Source of the DNA: Burkholderia stabilis
GTDB lineage: Bacteria; Pseudomonadota; Gammaproteobacteria; Burkholderiales; Burkholderiaceae
NCBI RefSeq assembly: GCF_001742165.1
Contig: NZ_CP016442.1
Span: 930,001-994,000, forward strand
Reading direction: 5' to 3'
Length of the DNA: 64,000 nucleotides
Below are positions 8,964-21,158 of this stretch, one piece after another. The notes under the pieces are model-generated. The model had not been told where the DNA came from. It searched no databases and worked only from the letters and a program-made list of their open reading frames with translations. The first letter of the stretch is position 1; each line of letters opens with the position of its first letter. The position numbers and the translations under genes were made by a program.

Positions 8964-9881
8964 ATGAACGAAGGAAAGAAAACCCGCGCGCGGCATGCCG
9001 CCGCCGCGGTGGTCGCCTGCATACTGTCGCTCGCGCAGGCCGGCCTGCACGCGCAGGAAACGACGGACGCCGCGAGCGCTGCACAGGGCGTCGCGCTGCC
9101 GGCGGACCTGGCGAAGGTCACCCGCGAGCCGGTCGCGCAGCAGGCGCGCTGGCTGCGTACGGCCGCACAGCGCGGCACGCTCGCGCAACTCGACGACGCG
9201 ACGCTCACCGCGCTCTTCAAGGCGCTCGATCCGCTCGCCGTGCCGGCCTACATCCACAACGGGCCGAACGGCTATCCGTCGTACCAGTTCACGATGGTGC
9301 GCCAGGAGCGCATCAGCGGGAAATGGTCCGACACGCCCGACCGGATGCTGGTGAAAACGACCCGCGAGCCGCTGCGGGTCTACGCGAAATGGCAGTCGGG
9401 CGGCGCGCACGCGGGACAGGAAATCATCTACGACACGACGCAGCGCAAGGACGAGATGTACGGCCACCTCGGCGGCCTGCTCGGCAAGATTCCGCTGTGG
9501 ACGTCACTTGACGGCGCGCTCGCGCGCGCGCAGTCGAATCACCAGGTGAAGGATCTCGGCACCGAGTTCATCACGAACCTGTACCTGACCGAAGGGAAGA
9601 AATACCTGGAAGCCGGCGTGCAGCGGCCGACCCAGGTGGAAGTCAGGACGATCGGCGGCGTGCGCGTCGTCGCGCTCACCTACGAAACGCCGACCGGCCG
9701 GCCGCAGTTCTATGCAAAGAAGGAAATCCTCGGGCTCGACCTGCACGCGCCCTATTTCCGGACCGTCGAGTCCTATGACAACGACGGCAAGATCTTCGAG
9801 CGGATCGTCATCGAGAAAATCGCGCCGGCGACGCTCGACGACACCGCATTCGATCCGAAGAACCCCGACTACGCGTTCTGA
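8964..9881 (+). CDS. Exported DUF1571-family protein
   Basis: 305 residues. An N-terminal signal peptide (basic NEGKKTRARH, hydrophobic core, cleavage near LHAQ-ET) predicts a periplasmic location. The remainder matches the DUF1571 pattern: a Y-x-F-T-M-V-R-Q-E-R strand, then KTTREPLRVYAKW and a C-terminal EKIAPATLDDTAFDPKNPDY. Function is unknown; the beta-strand-rich layout resembles LolA/LolB-like lipid-binding periplasmic proteins (inference). The start at 8964 has GGAG 9 nt upstream and lies 29 bp after the acyl-CoA ligase stop, so it is probably co-transcribed with it. Confidence 0.8.
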   Translation: MNEGKKTRARHAAAAVVACILSLAQAGLHAQETTDAASAAQGVALPADLAKVTREPVAQQARWLRTAAQRGTLAQLDDATLTALFKALDPLAVPAYIHNGPNGYPSYQFTMVRQERISGKWSDTPDRMLVKTTREPLRVYAKWQSGGAHAGQEIIYDTTQRKDEMYGHLGGLLGKIPLWTSLDGALARAQSNHQVKDLGTEFITNLYLTEGKKYLEAGVQRPTQVEVRTIGGVRVVALTYETPTGRPQFYAKKEILGLDLHAPYFRTVESYDNDGKIFERIVIEKIAPATLDDTAFDPKNPDYAF

Positions 9882-9908
9882 TGCGCGCCGGCGGGGCCGG
9901 CCTCGTGC

Positions 9909-10193
9909 TCAATCGTCATCGTCGTCGCCGTGGTGCCGGTGCCAGTGCTTGTAATAGTGCTTGCGCCACTTCCGGTAGCGATCGTCGTCGTCATCGCCGT
10001 AGTAGCCGTATCCGTAACCCGGATAGGCGACCACGGCCGGCTGCGGCGCCACATAGACCGGCGCCGGCTCGACATAGACCGGTGCGACCGGTACGCCGAT
10101 GCCGACCGACAGGTCGACGTGCCCCGCCATCGCACTGCCGGAAGCCAGCAACGCCACGCCCCCGACCCACCCTGCCCATCGCCTCTTGTTCAT
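9909..10193 (-). CDS. Small exported protein with Pro/Tyr and His/Asp-rich tail
   Basis: 94 residues. It has a signal peptide (MNKRRWAGW..., cleavage near SAMA-GH). A short VDLSVGIGVPVAP stretch is followed by repeated PVYV/PAPVYV units, a tyrosine/glycine segment and a tail of alternating basic-aromatic residues and runs of Asp, ending HHGDDDDD. This is the composition of small periplasmic or surface proteins common in Burkholderia with no known function; the His/Asp tail could bind metals (inference). The start at 10193 is chosen because the signal peptide begins there. It converges with the DUF1571 gene. Confidence 0.7.
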   Translation of the reverse strand: MNKRRWAGWVGGVALLASGSAMAGHVDLSVGIGVPVAPVYVEPAPVYVAPQPAVVAYPGYGYGYYGDDDDDRYRKWRKHYYKHWHRHHGDDDDD

Positions 10194-10283
10194 GTTCTGG
10201 ATCCCTGATATACCGGCCCGCCCGGCTCGCGAGCCTAATGTAAGCGCCGCACGCACGCCAAGGTGATACGGCGCTGCGAGAGT

Positions 10284-10300
10284 CGTAACGCGACGTAACG
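10284..10300. promoter_or_regulatory. Direct pair of CGTAACG boxes between exported-protein gene and hfq2
   Basis: CGTAACG occurs at 10284-10290 and 10294-10300, 10 bp apart, i.e. about one helical turn. The same heptamer clusters upstream of sigma-54-type promoters at 25369 and 62744. Here no convincing -24/-12 element was found nearby, so the role is uncertain. A possible sigma-70 promoter (TTGGCG, then TAGGCT) for the 9909-10193 gene lies just downstream on the minus strand. Confidence 0.4.
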
Positions 10301-10487
10301 AAACCGGTTTGGCCGTTCGGCCGAATCGCGAAAATGCGCTGGAACGTCTATAGTGGGTTACGGTTCGACACAATCACGACTGCGCGCATACGGAACGAAC
10401 AGGGTAGAATCCCGCCAAACACCTTGTGGACGCATACGCCACACACACGCACAACATATCTCTGACGCAGGCTCCTGCCGCACCTCA

Positions 10488-11057
10488 ATGGCCAATCCCG
10501 CAGAATCCCATCCGCAAAACGACTTCATCAATTCGGCGCGCAAGGAACGTAAGCGCGTTGAAATCTATCTCGTCAACGGCATTCGTCTGACGGGGTGTAT
10601 CGAGTCGTTCGACCAGTACCTGGTGATGCTGCGCACCCCCGTGGGTCTGCAAGGCATCTACAAGCGCGCGATTTCCACGATCCAGCTCGACACCGGCGGC
10701 TCGCGCCCGGGCGGCGGCGGCCCCCGCGGCCCGCGCACCGGCGGGCGCCCCGGCGGCCGTGAAGGCGGCGGTCACAGCCCGTACGGCTCGCACGGCGGCC
10801 CGCGCGAATCGCGTGGCGACGGCGGCTACGGTTCCCGTGAACCGCGTGAGGGTTATGGCTCCCGCGAACCGCGCGAAGGTTACGGCTCGCGTGAGCCGCG
10901 CGAAGGCTACGGCGCGCCGCGTGAACCGCGCGAAAGCTACAGCGCGCCGCGCGACACCGGTGATACGCCCGGCAATTCGTCGCCGTCGGATGCACGCGGC
11001 GGCAACGGGCCGGTGATCGTCACGCGCCGCCGGCGCATCGTGCCGGACGGCCAGTAA
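10488..11057 (+). CDS. hfq2: Hfq family RNA chaperone with long repeat tail (Hfq2 type)
   Basis: 189 residues, against ~80 for standard Hfq. Residues ~10-68 form the Sm core: [21 protein letters not shown] with Sm1, and Sm2 as YKRAIST (E. coli has YKHAIST, so His57 is Arg here while the Lys is kept). The rest is a Gly/Arg/Pro-rich, probably disordered tail with 9-residue repeats. Burkholderia cenocepacia is known to carry two hfq genes, and the longer, Hfq2, has this architecture. It should pair small RNAs with mRNAs. A strong terminator follows. The start at 10488 gives the normal Hfq N-terminus; no strong ribosome site is visible. Confidence 0.9.
   Translation: MANPAESHPQNDFINSARKERKRVEIYLVNGIRLTGCIESFDQYLVMLRTPVGLQGIYKRAISTIQLDTGGSRPGGGGPRGPRTGGRPGGREGGGHSPYGSHGGPRESRGDGGYGSREPREGYGSREPREGYGSREPREGYGAPREPRESYSAPRDTGDTPGNSSPSDARGGNGPVIVTRRRRIVPDGQ
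10824..10934 (+). repeat. 27-bp tandem repeats coding the Hfq2 tail
   Basis: Three in-frame copies encode GYGSREPRE (residues 113-139), and a fourth diverged copy encodes [10 protein letters not shown]. The unit is RGG-like (Arg/Gly/Tyr) and of a type that can bind RNA. Copy number could vary between strains by recombination. Confidence 0.8.
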
Positions 11058-11074
11058 AACGCCGACGAAACAAA

Positions 11075-11105
11075 AAGGGCAAGCCAACGGGCTTGCCCTT
11101 TTTTC
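11075..11105 (+). terminator. Intrinsic terminator of hfq2
   Basis: AAGGGCAAGCC pairs with GGCTTGCCCTT across an AACG loop and is followed by TTTTT. A-rich sequence in front could let it also serve the convergent DUF2968 gene. Confidence 0.85.
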
Positions 11106-11149
11106 TTGTGCGGCCGGCGCGGCATGTCGCCGCACCGCCGCCGCTGAAC

Positions 11150-11857
11150 TCAACGTGCCGTCGTCGGCAGGCCCGCGTCAGCCTCGCGCTGCAGCGAACG
11201 CACCTGCTGCTGCAACGCGCGCAGTTGCGACTGGAGCTCGGCCTGTTGCGCCTGCAACGCCGCGGTCTCGTTACGCACGCTCTTCTGGCGATCCGATACT
11301 GCCGCCTGCTGCTGGCGTGCGATCGAGATATCGGCCTGCAGGCGCCGCGCCCGGTCCTGCGTGACCTCGATCTGCTTGTCCATCTGCGCCTTCTGCGATT
11401 CCAGCTTCGCCGCACGCAGTTCGTTGACGGCCAGCCGCTCCGCCTGACGCGAGAAGTCGCGATAGATCGCTTCCGCGCGCGTTTCGTCGAAAGTCTTGAT
11501 CACGCGCCAGAACGCCTTCTGCTGGAACAGCGCGACGAAATACGCGCCGTCCTTCACGTTGAACAGCAGGCTTGCACCGTAGCTGCCGTTGTAGCTCGTG
11601 CGCATTTCGGTCAGCGTGTGCGCCTGGATCTGGCGCTGCAGGTCGTCGACCGTGCTCGGCCCTGTCGTCTCGCCCGCCTGCGGCTGCAGCGACGCCGGGC
11701 CCTGCGAATCGATCACCGGAATCGCGGCCACCGGCGCCGATGCCTGCTGCACTGCCGGCGAAGTGCTGTCTGCCAATCCCTGCGCGTACGCGCCCTGCAT
11801 GCCTCCCACCACGGCGAGCAACGCACACGCCCGCCCCAACCCCGTCATATGGCTCAT
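11150..11857 (-). CDS. Exported coiled-coil DUF2968 protein
   Basis: 235 residues. It has a signal peptide with cleavage near GAYA-QG and a middle domain with TEMRTSYNGSYGASLLF and VKDGAYFVALFQQKAFWRVIKTF, typical of DUF2968. A C-terminal segment from ~130 to 228 is rich in Glu/Gln/Leu/Arg with heptad spacing, i.e. a long coiled coil. Function is unknown; it is probably periplasmic. It follows the sigma-54 activator gene on the same strand after 54 bp, so it may be the last gene of the tad transcript. The start could instead be Met4, three codons later. Confidence 0.75.
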   Translation of the reverse strand: MSHMTGLGRACALLAVVGGMQGAYAQGLADSTSPAVQQASAPVAAIPVIDSQGPASLQPQAGETTGPSTVDDLQRQIQAHTLTEMRTSYNGSYGASLLFNVKDGAYFVALFQQKAFWRVIKTFDETRAEAIYRDFSRQAERLAVNELRAAKLESQKAQMDKQIEVTQDRARRLQADISIARQQQAAVSDRQKSVRNETAALQAQQAELQSQLRALQQQVRSLQREADAGLPTTAR

Positions 11858-11911
11858 GAAGTTTTATTCCCGCCCGAGTCGTTGTAATTCAGCGCGATTT
11901 TATCTCATTAA

Positions 11912-15192
<3,281 letters not shown>

Positions 15193-15202
15193 CGCGGCCT
15201 CG

Positions 15203-15532
15203 TCAATACGATTGCGACGAACCCTGCCCGCCGGACGACCCGCTGCCGTTCGCGTTCACCGGCGAGCCCATCGATTCCGGAATCTTGTGCTTGAACGATT
15301 CGAGATACCGTTGATAGCTGAGCGACGCGGTGTCGCCCAGCACCGGCAGTCCCGGCGCGGCCGCGCGGCCGTCCCGCTGAAACGCCAGCAGCGCGCTGGT
15401 CGCATGACCGACTTCCGACGGGTCCTGCGCCGGCTGATCGCAATACGCCGCGGTTGCAGCCCCCATGAGCGCGAGCAGCGCGACACCTTGGCGCACGCGT
15501 GCGACGCGACCGGGATTCTTGTTGTTCGTCAT
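15203..15532 (-). CDS. DUF3613 protein of the tad locus
   Basis: 109 residues with an N-terminal signal peptide (cleavage near TAAYC/DQ). The conserved core is LPVLGDTASLSYQRYLESFKH, characteristic of DUF3613 proteins that occur in beta-proteobacterial tad clusters. A Gly/Ser/Gln-rich tail follows. Function is unknown; a periplasmic pilus accessory role is inferred from its place between tadD and tadG. Confidence 0.75.
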   Translation of the reverse strand: MTNNKNPGRVARVRQGVALLALMGAATAAYCDQPAQDPSEVGHATSALLAFQRDGRAAAPGLPVLGDTASLSYQRYLESFKHKIPESMGSPVNANGSGSSGGQGSSQSY

Positions 15533-15556
15533 GTCAGTTCCCCCCGAATGCCTTTT

Positions 15557-16438
15557 TCATTGTGCGAACCGCTGCAGCAGCGGCGCAGTAGGATCGAATC
15601 CCTGGATATTCGCCACCGGCGACGGACGCTTCGCGACATCCGAGCCCGACACGTTGACCACGCTCCCCGAGCCGATCGGCGTCGCGACCGAAGCCGACGC
15701 CGGGGACCCACGGCGCCACGTGCGCGCCGCCGCGGCGATCTTCGCCGCATCGCCGCGAATATCGTTGCGGATGTCGGCCGACAGTTTCTGCTGCGTCATC
15801 AGCTTCTGCGCATCGTGCGTGCGGCCGGATGCGAGCAGGTACAGCACCAGATTGCTGATGATCTTCGGATTGCTCTGGTCGAGCTCCGCAGCCTTCATCA
15901 GCGGAATGCGCGCCCCCTCGATATCGCCGCAACGCAGCTTGGCGTAAGCGAGATCCGAAAGCGTCGATGCATCGGTCGGCGCCAGCACCGTTGCCTGCGA
16001 CAACGCCTGCGCGGCGCGCGAAAAATCGCCCGCGCCGCCGGCAATCAGCCCGAGCCCGCGATATCCGCGCGCGGCAAGCGTCGTGTTGAGCAACTGCGTG
16101 TAGACCGCCGAGCTGGCGGCCGGCTGGTCGGTCATGCGCAACGCATCGGCACGCAGCAGGATCGTTTGCGGCGATGCGCCGTACTGTTTTTCGTAGGCGT
16201 CGATATGCGCCAGCGACGCGTAATACAACCCTTGCGACTGCATCCGCTCGATCAGGCCGAGATACATGCCCGGCGTATCGGGCGCCGACTGCTTCTGGGC
16301 GGCCGCATCCATCAGCGCCGCGCGCTCGGCCTGCGGGCCGACGCCGTACCCGCTTTCCTTGAACGCCGAACACGCGCCGAGCAGGCCCGCCATCACGAGC
16401 ACGCCGGCCACTTTCACGATTTCATCGATGCGTCTCAT
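15557..16438 (-). CDS. tadD: TadD-like TPR lipoprotein
   Basis: 293 residues. The signal peptide ends in the lipobox LGAC, with Cys at residue 23, so it is probably outer-membrane anchored. Residues ~60-230 form several tetratricopeptide repeats (for example ASTLSDLAYAKLRCGDIEGA). TadD acts as a pilotin-like scaffold for the Tad secretin. The start at 16438 is preferred over an in-frame ATG at 16462 that overlaps the tadC stop, because AAGGAAG stands 5 nt before it. Confidence 0.87.
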   Translation of the reverse strand: MRRIDEIVKVAGVLVMAGLLGACSAFKESGYGVGPQAERAALMDAAAQKQSAPDTPGMYLGLIERMQSQGLYYASLAHIDAYEKQYGASPQTILLRADALRMTDQPAASSAVYTQLLNTTLAARGYRGLGLIAGGAGDFSRAAQALSQATVLAPTDASTLSDLAYAKLRCGDIEGARIPLMKAAELDQSNPKIISNLVLYLLASGRTHDAQKLMTQQKLSADIRNDIRGDAAKIAAAARTWRRGSPASASVATPIGSGSVVNVSGSDVAKRPSPVANIQGFDPTAPLLQRFAQ

Positions 16439-16461
16439 CTTGCTTCCTTTCCGTCCCGGCA

Positions 16462-17472
16462 TCAGCGTTGCGCCTGGCTCAGCGCGCGCAACACCGAGAT
16501 CATCCCCGGTCCGGCCGTCACGATCAGCAGCGCGGGCAGCAACGTCACGATCATGACGCCCGTCATCTTCACCGTCAGCCGGCCGATCCGTTCGCGCAGC
16601 ATCGCGCGGCGCGCCTCGCGCAACCGGTCGCCGAACTGCTTGAGCGGCTCCTGTACCGCGCCGCCGTGCTTGTCCACCTGGATCAGCAGCCGCACGATCG
16701 CGCGCAGATCCTCGTTCTCGAAGCCGGATGACAGCCGCTGCAGCGACTGTTCGCGGGTCCGGCCGGCAGCGAATTGCCGCTGGGCAATTTCCATTTCCAG
16801 CGACAGCACCGGCATCATCCCCCTGAAGTCGTTCGTCACGACCTGGATGCTCTGGTCGAGCGACAGCCCGACGCCTTGCAGCAAACGCAGCATGTCGACC
16901 AGCAGCGGCAATTCGTCGATCACCGCCTGCCGGCGCTGCGCAGCACGACGCCGCAGGTAGAGCTTCGGCAACATGAAGCCGGTGACGAGGGCGATGCCGG
17001 CGCCGGCCCGCCATTGCGCGCCGGTCAGTTGCGAGCCGATCAGCACGATGAAGAGCAACGGCGCGGCGATCGAGCATGCAAGCCGCGCGCTCAGGAACAG
17101 TCCGCGGGTGCGCGTATCGACGTAGCCGCACTGCTCCAGCAGGAGCCGATCCTCGTCGGCGACCAGATACCGGCCGATGCGGGTGTCAAGCAGGCGCGTG
17201 CCGACCATCGACAGGCGGTCGAGCACGTACGCGACACGCGACGGCCGGGCGCCCGCATCCCGCCCGCCCGCATTCAGCCGGGATTCATCGACTTCCGGCG
17301 CGGCCCGGGCGCCCGTTGCCTCGAGCGTCGCGGAGCGTCGTTCGAGCGCGTTGGCCAGCGCGCGATCGCTGCGCGACTCCGCACTCGCGCGGCGCACCGC
17401 GAGCAGCGCCAGCAGCACGACGCCGAGCGCCCCGAGTGCGAGTGCAAACGAACCGATTTGATTGGCTGTCAT
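16462..17472 (-). CDS. tadC: TadC-like inner-membrane platform protein (T2SSF)
   Basis: 336 residues. It has an N-terminal membrane segment (~4-24), two more around ~120-165 and a C-terminal pair, with a cytoplasmic T2SSF domain (LLVDMLRLLQGVGLSLDQSIQVV) between. With TadB it forms the membrane platform on which the TadA ATPase works. The start at 17472 lies 4 nt after the tadB stop, so translation is probably coupled. Confidence 0.88.
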   Translation of the reverse strand: MTANQIGSFALALGALGVVLLALLAVRRASAESRSDRALANALERRSATLEATGARAAPEVDESRLNAGGRDAGARPSRVAYVLDRLSMVGTRLLDTRIGRYLVADEDRLLLEQCGYVDTRTRGLFLSARLACSIAAPLLFIVLIGSQLTGAQWRAGAGIALVTGFMLPKLYLRRRAAQRRQAVIDELPLLVDMLRLLQGVGLSLDQSIQVVTNDFRGMMPVLSLEMEIAQRQFAAGRTREQSLQRLSSGFENEDLRAIVRLLIQVDKHGGAVQEPLKQFGDRLREARRAMLRERIGRLTVKMTGVMIVTLLPALLIVTAGPGMISVLRALSQAQR

Positions 17473-17476
17473 GCCG

Positions 17477-18469
17477 TCACCTGAGTTTGGCCATGTGATA
17501 CAACCAGATCCCGCCCGCAACCTGCAGCATGAAGGCGATGAACAACAGCTGGCGCCCCGTGTAGTCGTTCCACATCGACTGGAGATAGAGCGGATTCGTC
17601 GCGATCACGAAGCTGCCGATCGCGATCGGCAACATGACCAGCACCCACGCGGACAAGCGCGTCTCCGACGACATCGCCGCCAGCTCCCGCTCGGCCTGCT
17701 CGAGGTCGCGCATGAACGTCGACATCCGGTCGAGCATGACGTCGGCGCGGCCGCCGTATCGAACGGAAAGCCGCAGCACCGAACCGACCAGTTCGAACTC
17801 CTTCGTGTGATAGACGGTCGCGATATGTCCCATCGCACGGTCGATCTCGACGCCCGTGCGCAACATCCGCGAGACGTGGTCCAGACAACCGCGCAACGGC
17901 GCCTCCGTCGTCAGCAGCGCCGCCTGGAACGCGGCCGGCACGCTGTTGCCGAGCGTGACGAGACGCACGATGCCGTCGAGGAACGACGGCAACTGGCGAA
18001 CGATCGTCAGGCGCCGCCGCTGAATGCGGGACACGAGCCAGAACACGAGCAGCGACGCACCGCACACGAGTGCGGCGATGCAGCCGAGCCAGCCGCCCCG
18101 GCTCCCGGCGACGAGCCCGACCGCGACCAGCCCCAGGAGCGCGAGGAGCGCCTTGCCGCGCGCATCCTCGATTCCCGCACGGCTCGCCACGTTGCCGAGG
18201 TACTCCGCACCGATCTCGCGCCAGTGTGCCCAGCGCGAAGCAGGCGCGGCGGGCGCGCGTGCCGCCCCGGGCGCCGACGCGGCGCTCGCGGCCGGCCGCG
18301 GCTCGCGCTGAATCGCACCGGCCGCCCGCGCGGCCGGTTCGATGCGGCTGTCGATGAAGCGCTGCACGTCCGCTTGGCCGCGCTTCACCTCGCCGTGCCG
18401 CCACAGCATCAGCGCGCCGGCGATGCAAAGCATCGCCACCGCCAGCACGCCCGCCATCAGGCTATACAT
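17477..18469 (-). CDS. tadB: TadB-like inner-membrane platform protein (T2SSF)
   Basis: 330 residues with the TadB layout: an N-terminal membrane helix, a central pair (~115-160) and a T2SSF domain with FLDGIVRLVTLGNSVPAAFQ, ending in two helices. The start at 18469 has GGAGGG 6 nt upstream and lies inside the last codons of tadA (8-bp overlap), so the two are translationally coupled. Confidence 0.88.
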   Translation of the reverse strand: MYSLMAGVLAVAMLCIAGALMLWRHGEVKRGQADVQRFIDSRIEPAARAAGAIQREPRPAASAASAPGAARAPAAPASRWAHWREIGAEYLGNVASRAGIEDARGKALLALLGLVAVGLVAGSRGGWLGCIAALVCGASLLVFWLVSRIQRRRLTIVRQLPSFLDGIVRLVTLGNSVPAAFQAALLTTEAPLRGCLDHVSRMLRTGVEIDRAMGHIATVYHTKEFELVGSVLRLSVRYGGRADVMLDRMSTFMRDLEQAERELAAMSSETRLSAWVLVMLPIAIGSFVIATNPLYLQSMWNDYTGRQLLFIAFMLQVAGGIWLYHMAKLR

Positions 18470-19829
18470 TGAACCCTCCGCCACCACGGCCGAATCCCCC
18501 ACCGAAACCGCTGCCGCCGCCACCGCCGCCAAAACCGCTGTTCTGGAGCGTCTGGCGGAAGCGCGCGAGCTTCGGCGAATGCGGATGGATGCCGAGCGAC
18601 TCCCAGTTGTCGATTTCCTCGCCCTCGGGCGTCACGCGCGCTTCGTAGCGATACAGTTCCTGCGTCGCGATGATGTTGTCCGACAGCCCGGTCACTTCGG
18701 TGATCGAAAGAATCCGGCGGCGGCCATTCGACAGACGGCCAATCTGCACGATGAAGTCGATTGCGTTTGCGATCTGCCGGCGCAGGCTCGACTCCGTCCC
18801 CTGGAAGCCCGCGAAGCCGGCCAGCATCTCGAGTCGATACAGACACTCGCGTGGCGAACTCGCGTGGACGGTCCCCATCGATCCGTCGTGCCCCGTATTC
18901 ATCGCCTGCAGCATTTCGAGCACTTCGCCGCCACGCACTTCGCCGACGATGATGCGGTCCGGCCGCATCCGCAACGTATTGCGCAGCAGGTCGCGGATCG
19001 AGACGACGCCGTTGCCGTCGAAACCGCCCGGCCGGCTTTCGAGACGCACGACGTGGGGGTGATTCAGCGACAGTTCGGCCGTATCCTCGATCGTCACGAC
19101 CCGCTCGTGCTCGGGAATATGGAACGCCAGCGCATTGAGCAGCGAAGTCTTGCCGGAACTCGTGCCGCCCGACACCAGGATGTTGCAGCGCGCTTCGACC
19201 GCCGCTTCCAGCAACGTGCCGATTTCCGCATTGAACGTGCCGTTGGCGAGCAGGTCAGCCGGTTTCAGCGGGTCCTTGCGGAATTTCCGGATCGATACCA
19301 CCGGCCCGTCGATCGACAGCGGTTCGATCACGACGTTGACGCGCCCGCCGTCGGGCAGCCGCGCGTCGACCATCGGATTCGATTCGTCGAGACGCCGGCC
19401 GATCGGCGCGAGGATCCGGCGCACGATGCGCAGCAGGTGCGCGTTATCGGTGAACCGGATCGGCAGCTTCGCCAGGATGCCGTGGCGCGACACGTAGACG
19501 TCGTTGTAGCCGTTGATCAGGATGTCCTCGACGTGCGGATCGGCAAGCAGATCCTCGATCGGCCCGAACCCGGCGAGCTCTTTCGTCAGCGCCTCGGCGA
19601 TCGCCCTGACCTCGTTCTCGTTGAGCGGAATGCGCCGCAACCGCACGAAGCTGTCGATCTCCAGATCGACGAACTGGTTGATCGCCTGACGCGACCAGCG
19701 GCCGAACTCGGCGCCGAGCTCCTCGATACGCGTCAGCAGATGCTCGTGCGCGGCATTCTTGATGTCGTGAAACTGCTGCGACTGGGAGAACGGCGCGGCG
19801 CCGTCGGCAAATTGGATGTCGTGTGCCAT
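18462..19829 (-). CDS. tadA: TadA/CpaF secretion ATPase
   Basis: 455 residues. Walker A GGTSSGKTS is at 221-229, Walker B DRIIVGEVRGGE at 291-302 and the His box TGHDGSMGTVHA at 312-323. These are all the marks of the type II/IV secretion ATPase family, CpaF branch. It powers Flp pilus extension from the cytoplasmic face. The last ~25 residues are a Gly-rich tail that overlaps the tadB start region. Confidence 0.93.
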   Translation of the reverse strand: MAHDIQFADGAAPFSQSQQFHDIKNAAHEHLLTRIEELGAEFGRWSRQAINQFVDLEIDSFVRLRRIPLNENEVRAIAEALTKELAGFGPIEDLLADPHVEDILINGYNDVYVSRHGILAKLPIRFTDNAHLLRIVRRILAPIGRRLDESNPMVDARLPDGGRVNVVIEPLSIDGPVVSIRKFRKDPLKPADLLANGTFNAEIGTLLEAAVEARCNILVSGGTSSGKTSLLNALAFHIPEHERVVTIEDTAELSLNHPHVVRLESRPGGFDGNGVVSIRDLLRNTLRMRPDRIIVGEVRGGEVLEMLQAMNTGHDGSMGTVHASSPRECLYRLEMLAGFAGFQGTESSLRRQIANAIDFIVQIGRLSNGRRRILSITEVTGLSDNIIATQELYRYEARVTPEGEEIDNWESLGIHPHSPKLARFRQTLQNSGFGGGGGGSGFGGGFGRGGGGFNV

Positions 19830-19832
19830 CGC

Positions 19833-21113
19833 TTACGATCGCCTGGACGAAGGTTGAATGAAACGCTTGAGCGCGGACAAGCCCGATGCAACGCGCTGCC
19901 CGGCGACGGTCGGGCCGGCCAGCCGGTCTGCAAGCGGCTCGAGCGCGCGCACGTACGGATCGCGCTCGGCCGTGTCGACGATCAGCCGCCCCTGGTTGGC
20001 CGCCTGGCCAATCGGCACGCGGCGCGCTGGCAGCGTCGCCAGCAACGAAATGCCGAGCCGGTCCGCGATCTGCGCGGGCGTGAGGCTCAGTGTCGCGTCG
20101 TACTGGTTGACGACGAGACGAATCTTGCCGATATCGACACCCGCATCGCGCAGTCCTTCCAGCAGGTCGACCGCCGAGACGATCGAGGCGACGCCCTGGT
20201 CGCACACGAGCCAGGCTTCATCGGCGACCGCGGTGATCTGCGCAACGAATTCATGGTTCGTGAATCCGCCGAGATCGACGATCTGCTGATCGAAGAACGC
20301 GCGCAGCCGATTCAGCAGGCCGACGCACGCGGCATACGACACGTCGCGCAGGTCGGCGAGATTCGGGGGCAACGTGGTCAGCGCGACGCCGCTCGCGTGG
20401 CGCGTCAGCGCCGTGTTGACGAACGTCCGGTCGATGCGCCGCAGATTGCGGACGGCCTCGACGAAATGGAATTCGCAGCGCGTATTGAGGAACAGCGCGC
20501 TATCGCCCGCGGGGAGCCCGAGATCGACGAGCGCCGTCTGCCGCGCGTGGGGCGCGGCAACGCCGAACGCGGGCGTGCCGCCTTCGGCATCGCCCGACCC
20601 GCCCCGCTTGTGCACCCACACCGACAGATTCGCGGCGAGCGTGCTGACGCCCATCCCCGCACGCGCGCCGAGCAACGCGACGACCTTGCCGTGCCGGTTG
20701 GCCGGCTCCGTGCCGCTGTGCTCCAGCAAACCCCGGGTGATCCGCAACGCGTCTTCGGCGCTACCGGATACGTCGATGAAATCGCGCACGCCAGCCCGCA
20801 GTGCGGCAAGCGCGCTTTCCGGCTCCGACAGCGTACCGAGCGCGACGACCGGCAGGCCCGGGTGAGCGAGACGCACGGCGGCCGCGGCAGCGCTTGCCGC
20901 CGGTTGCGCACGGGAAAAATCGATGAAGACGATCGCGGGATTGAGCCCCGCGATGCGCTGGCTCAGCGCGCCCGGCTCGAGCGACAAGGCTTCCACCGTG
21001 CCGGCCGACACGAGCGTCTCGCCCAGCCAGCGGACATGCTCGTCCTGCTGCGATGCGCACACGAAATAGTCGGTCACGGCGGGTTCAGCCAACGAAAGGG
21101 TTCTCGCGTTCAT
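19833..21113 (-). CDS. tadZ: TadZ/CpaE-like localisation protein
   Basis: 426 residues. Residues ~15-125 form a receiver-like domain (PAIVFIDFSR...), followed by a MinD/ParA-like domain. The P-loop is deviant: LGARAGMGVSTLAANLS at about 148-164, lacking the canonical KGGxGKT lysines. TadZ places the pilus machinery in the cell; atypical P-loops are known in this family. The ATG at 21113 has GGGGGTG just upstream; a GTG at 21122 is an alternative. It lies 3 nt before tadA. Confidence 0.86.
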   Translation of the reverse strand: MNARTLSLAEPAVTDYFVCASQQDEHVRWLGETLVSAGTVEALSLEPGALSQRIAGLNPAIVFIDFSRAQPAASAAAAAVRLAHPGLPVVALGTLSEPESALAALRAGVRDFIDVSGSAEDALRITRGLLEHSGTEPANRHGKVVALLGARAGMGVSTLAANLSVWVHKRGGSGDAEGGTPAFGVAAPHARQTALVDLGLPAGDSALFLNTRCEFHFVEAVRNLRRIDRTFVNTALTRHASGVALTTLPPNLADLRDVSYAACVGLLNRLRAFFDQQIVDLGGFTNHEFVAQITAVADEAWLVCDQGVASIVSAVDLLEGLRDAGVDIGKIRLVVNQYDATLSLTPAQIADRLGISLLATLPARRVPIGQAANQGRLIVDTAERDPYVRALEPLADRLAGPTVAGQRVASGLSALKRFIQPSSRRS

Positions 21114-21158
21114 GTTGAACACCCCCGGTTACGTATCGCGCGACATCGTGCCCCGCGT

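Noticed and set aside
10194..10487. Sigma-54 promoter for hfq2 or the 9909-10193 gene
   Set aside because: Despite a CGTAACG pair, the best candidates miss the -24 or -12 bases; sigma-70-like elements fit better but are also weak.
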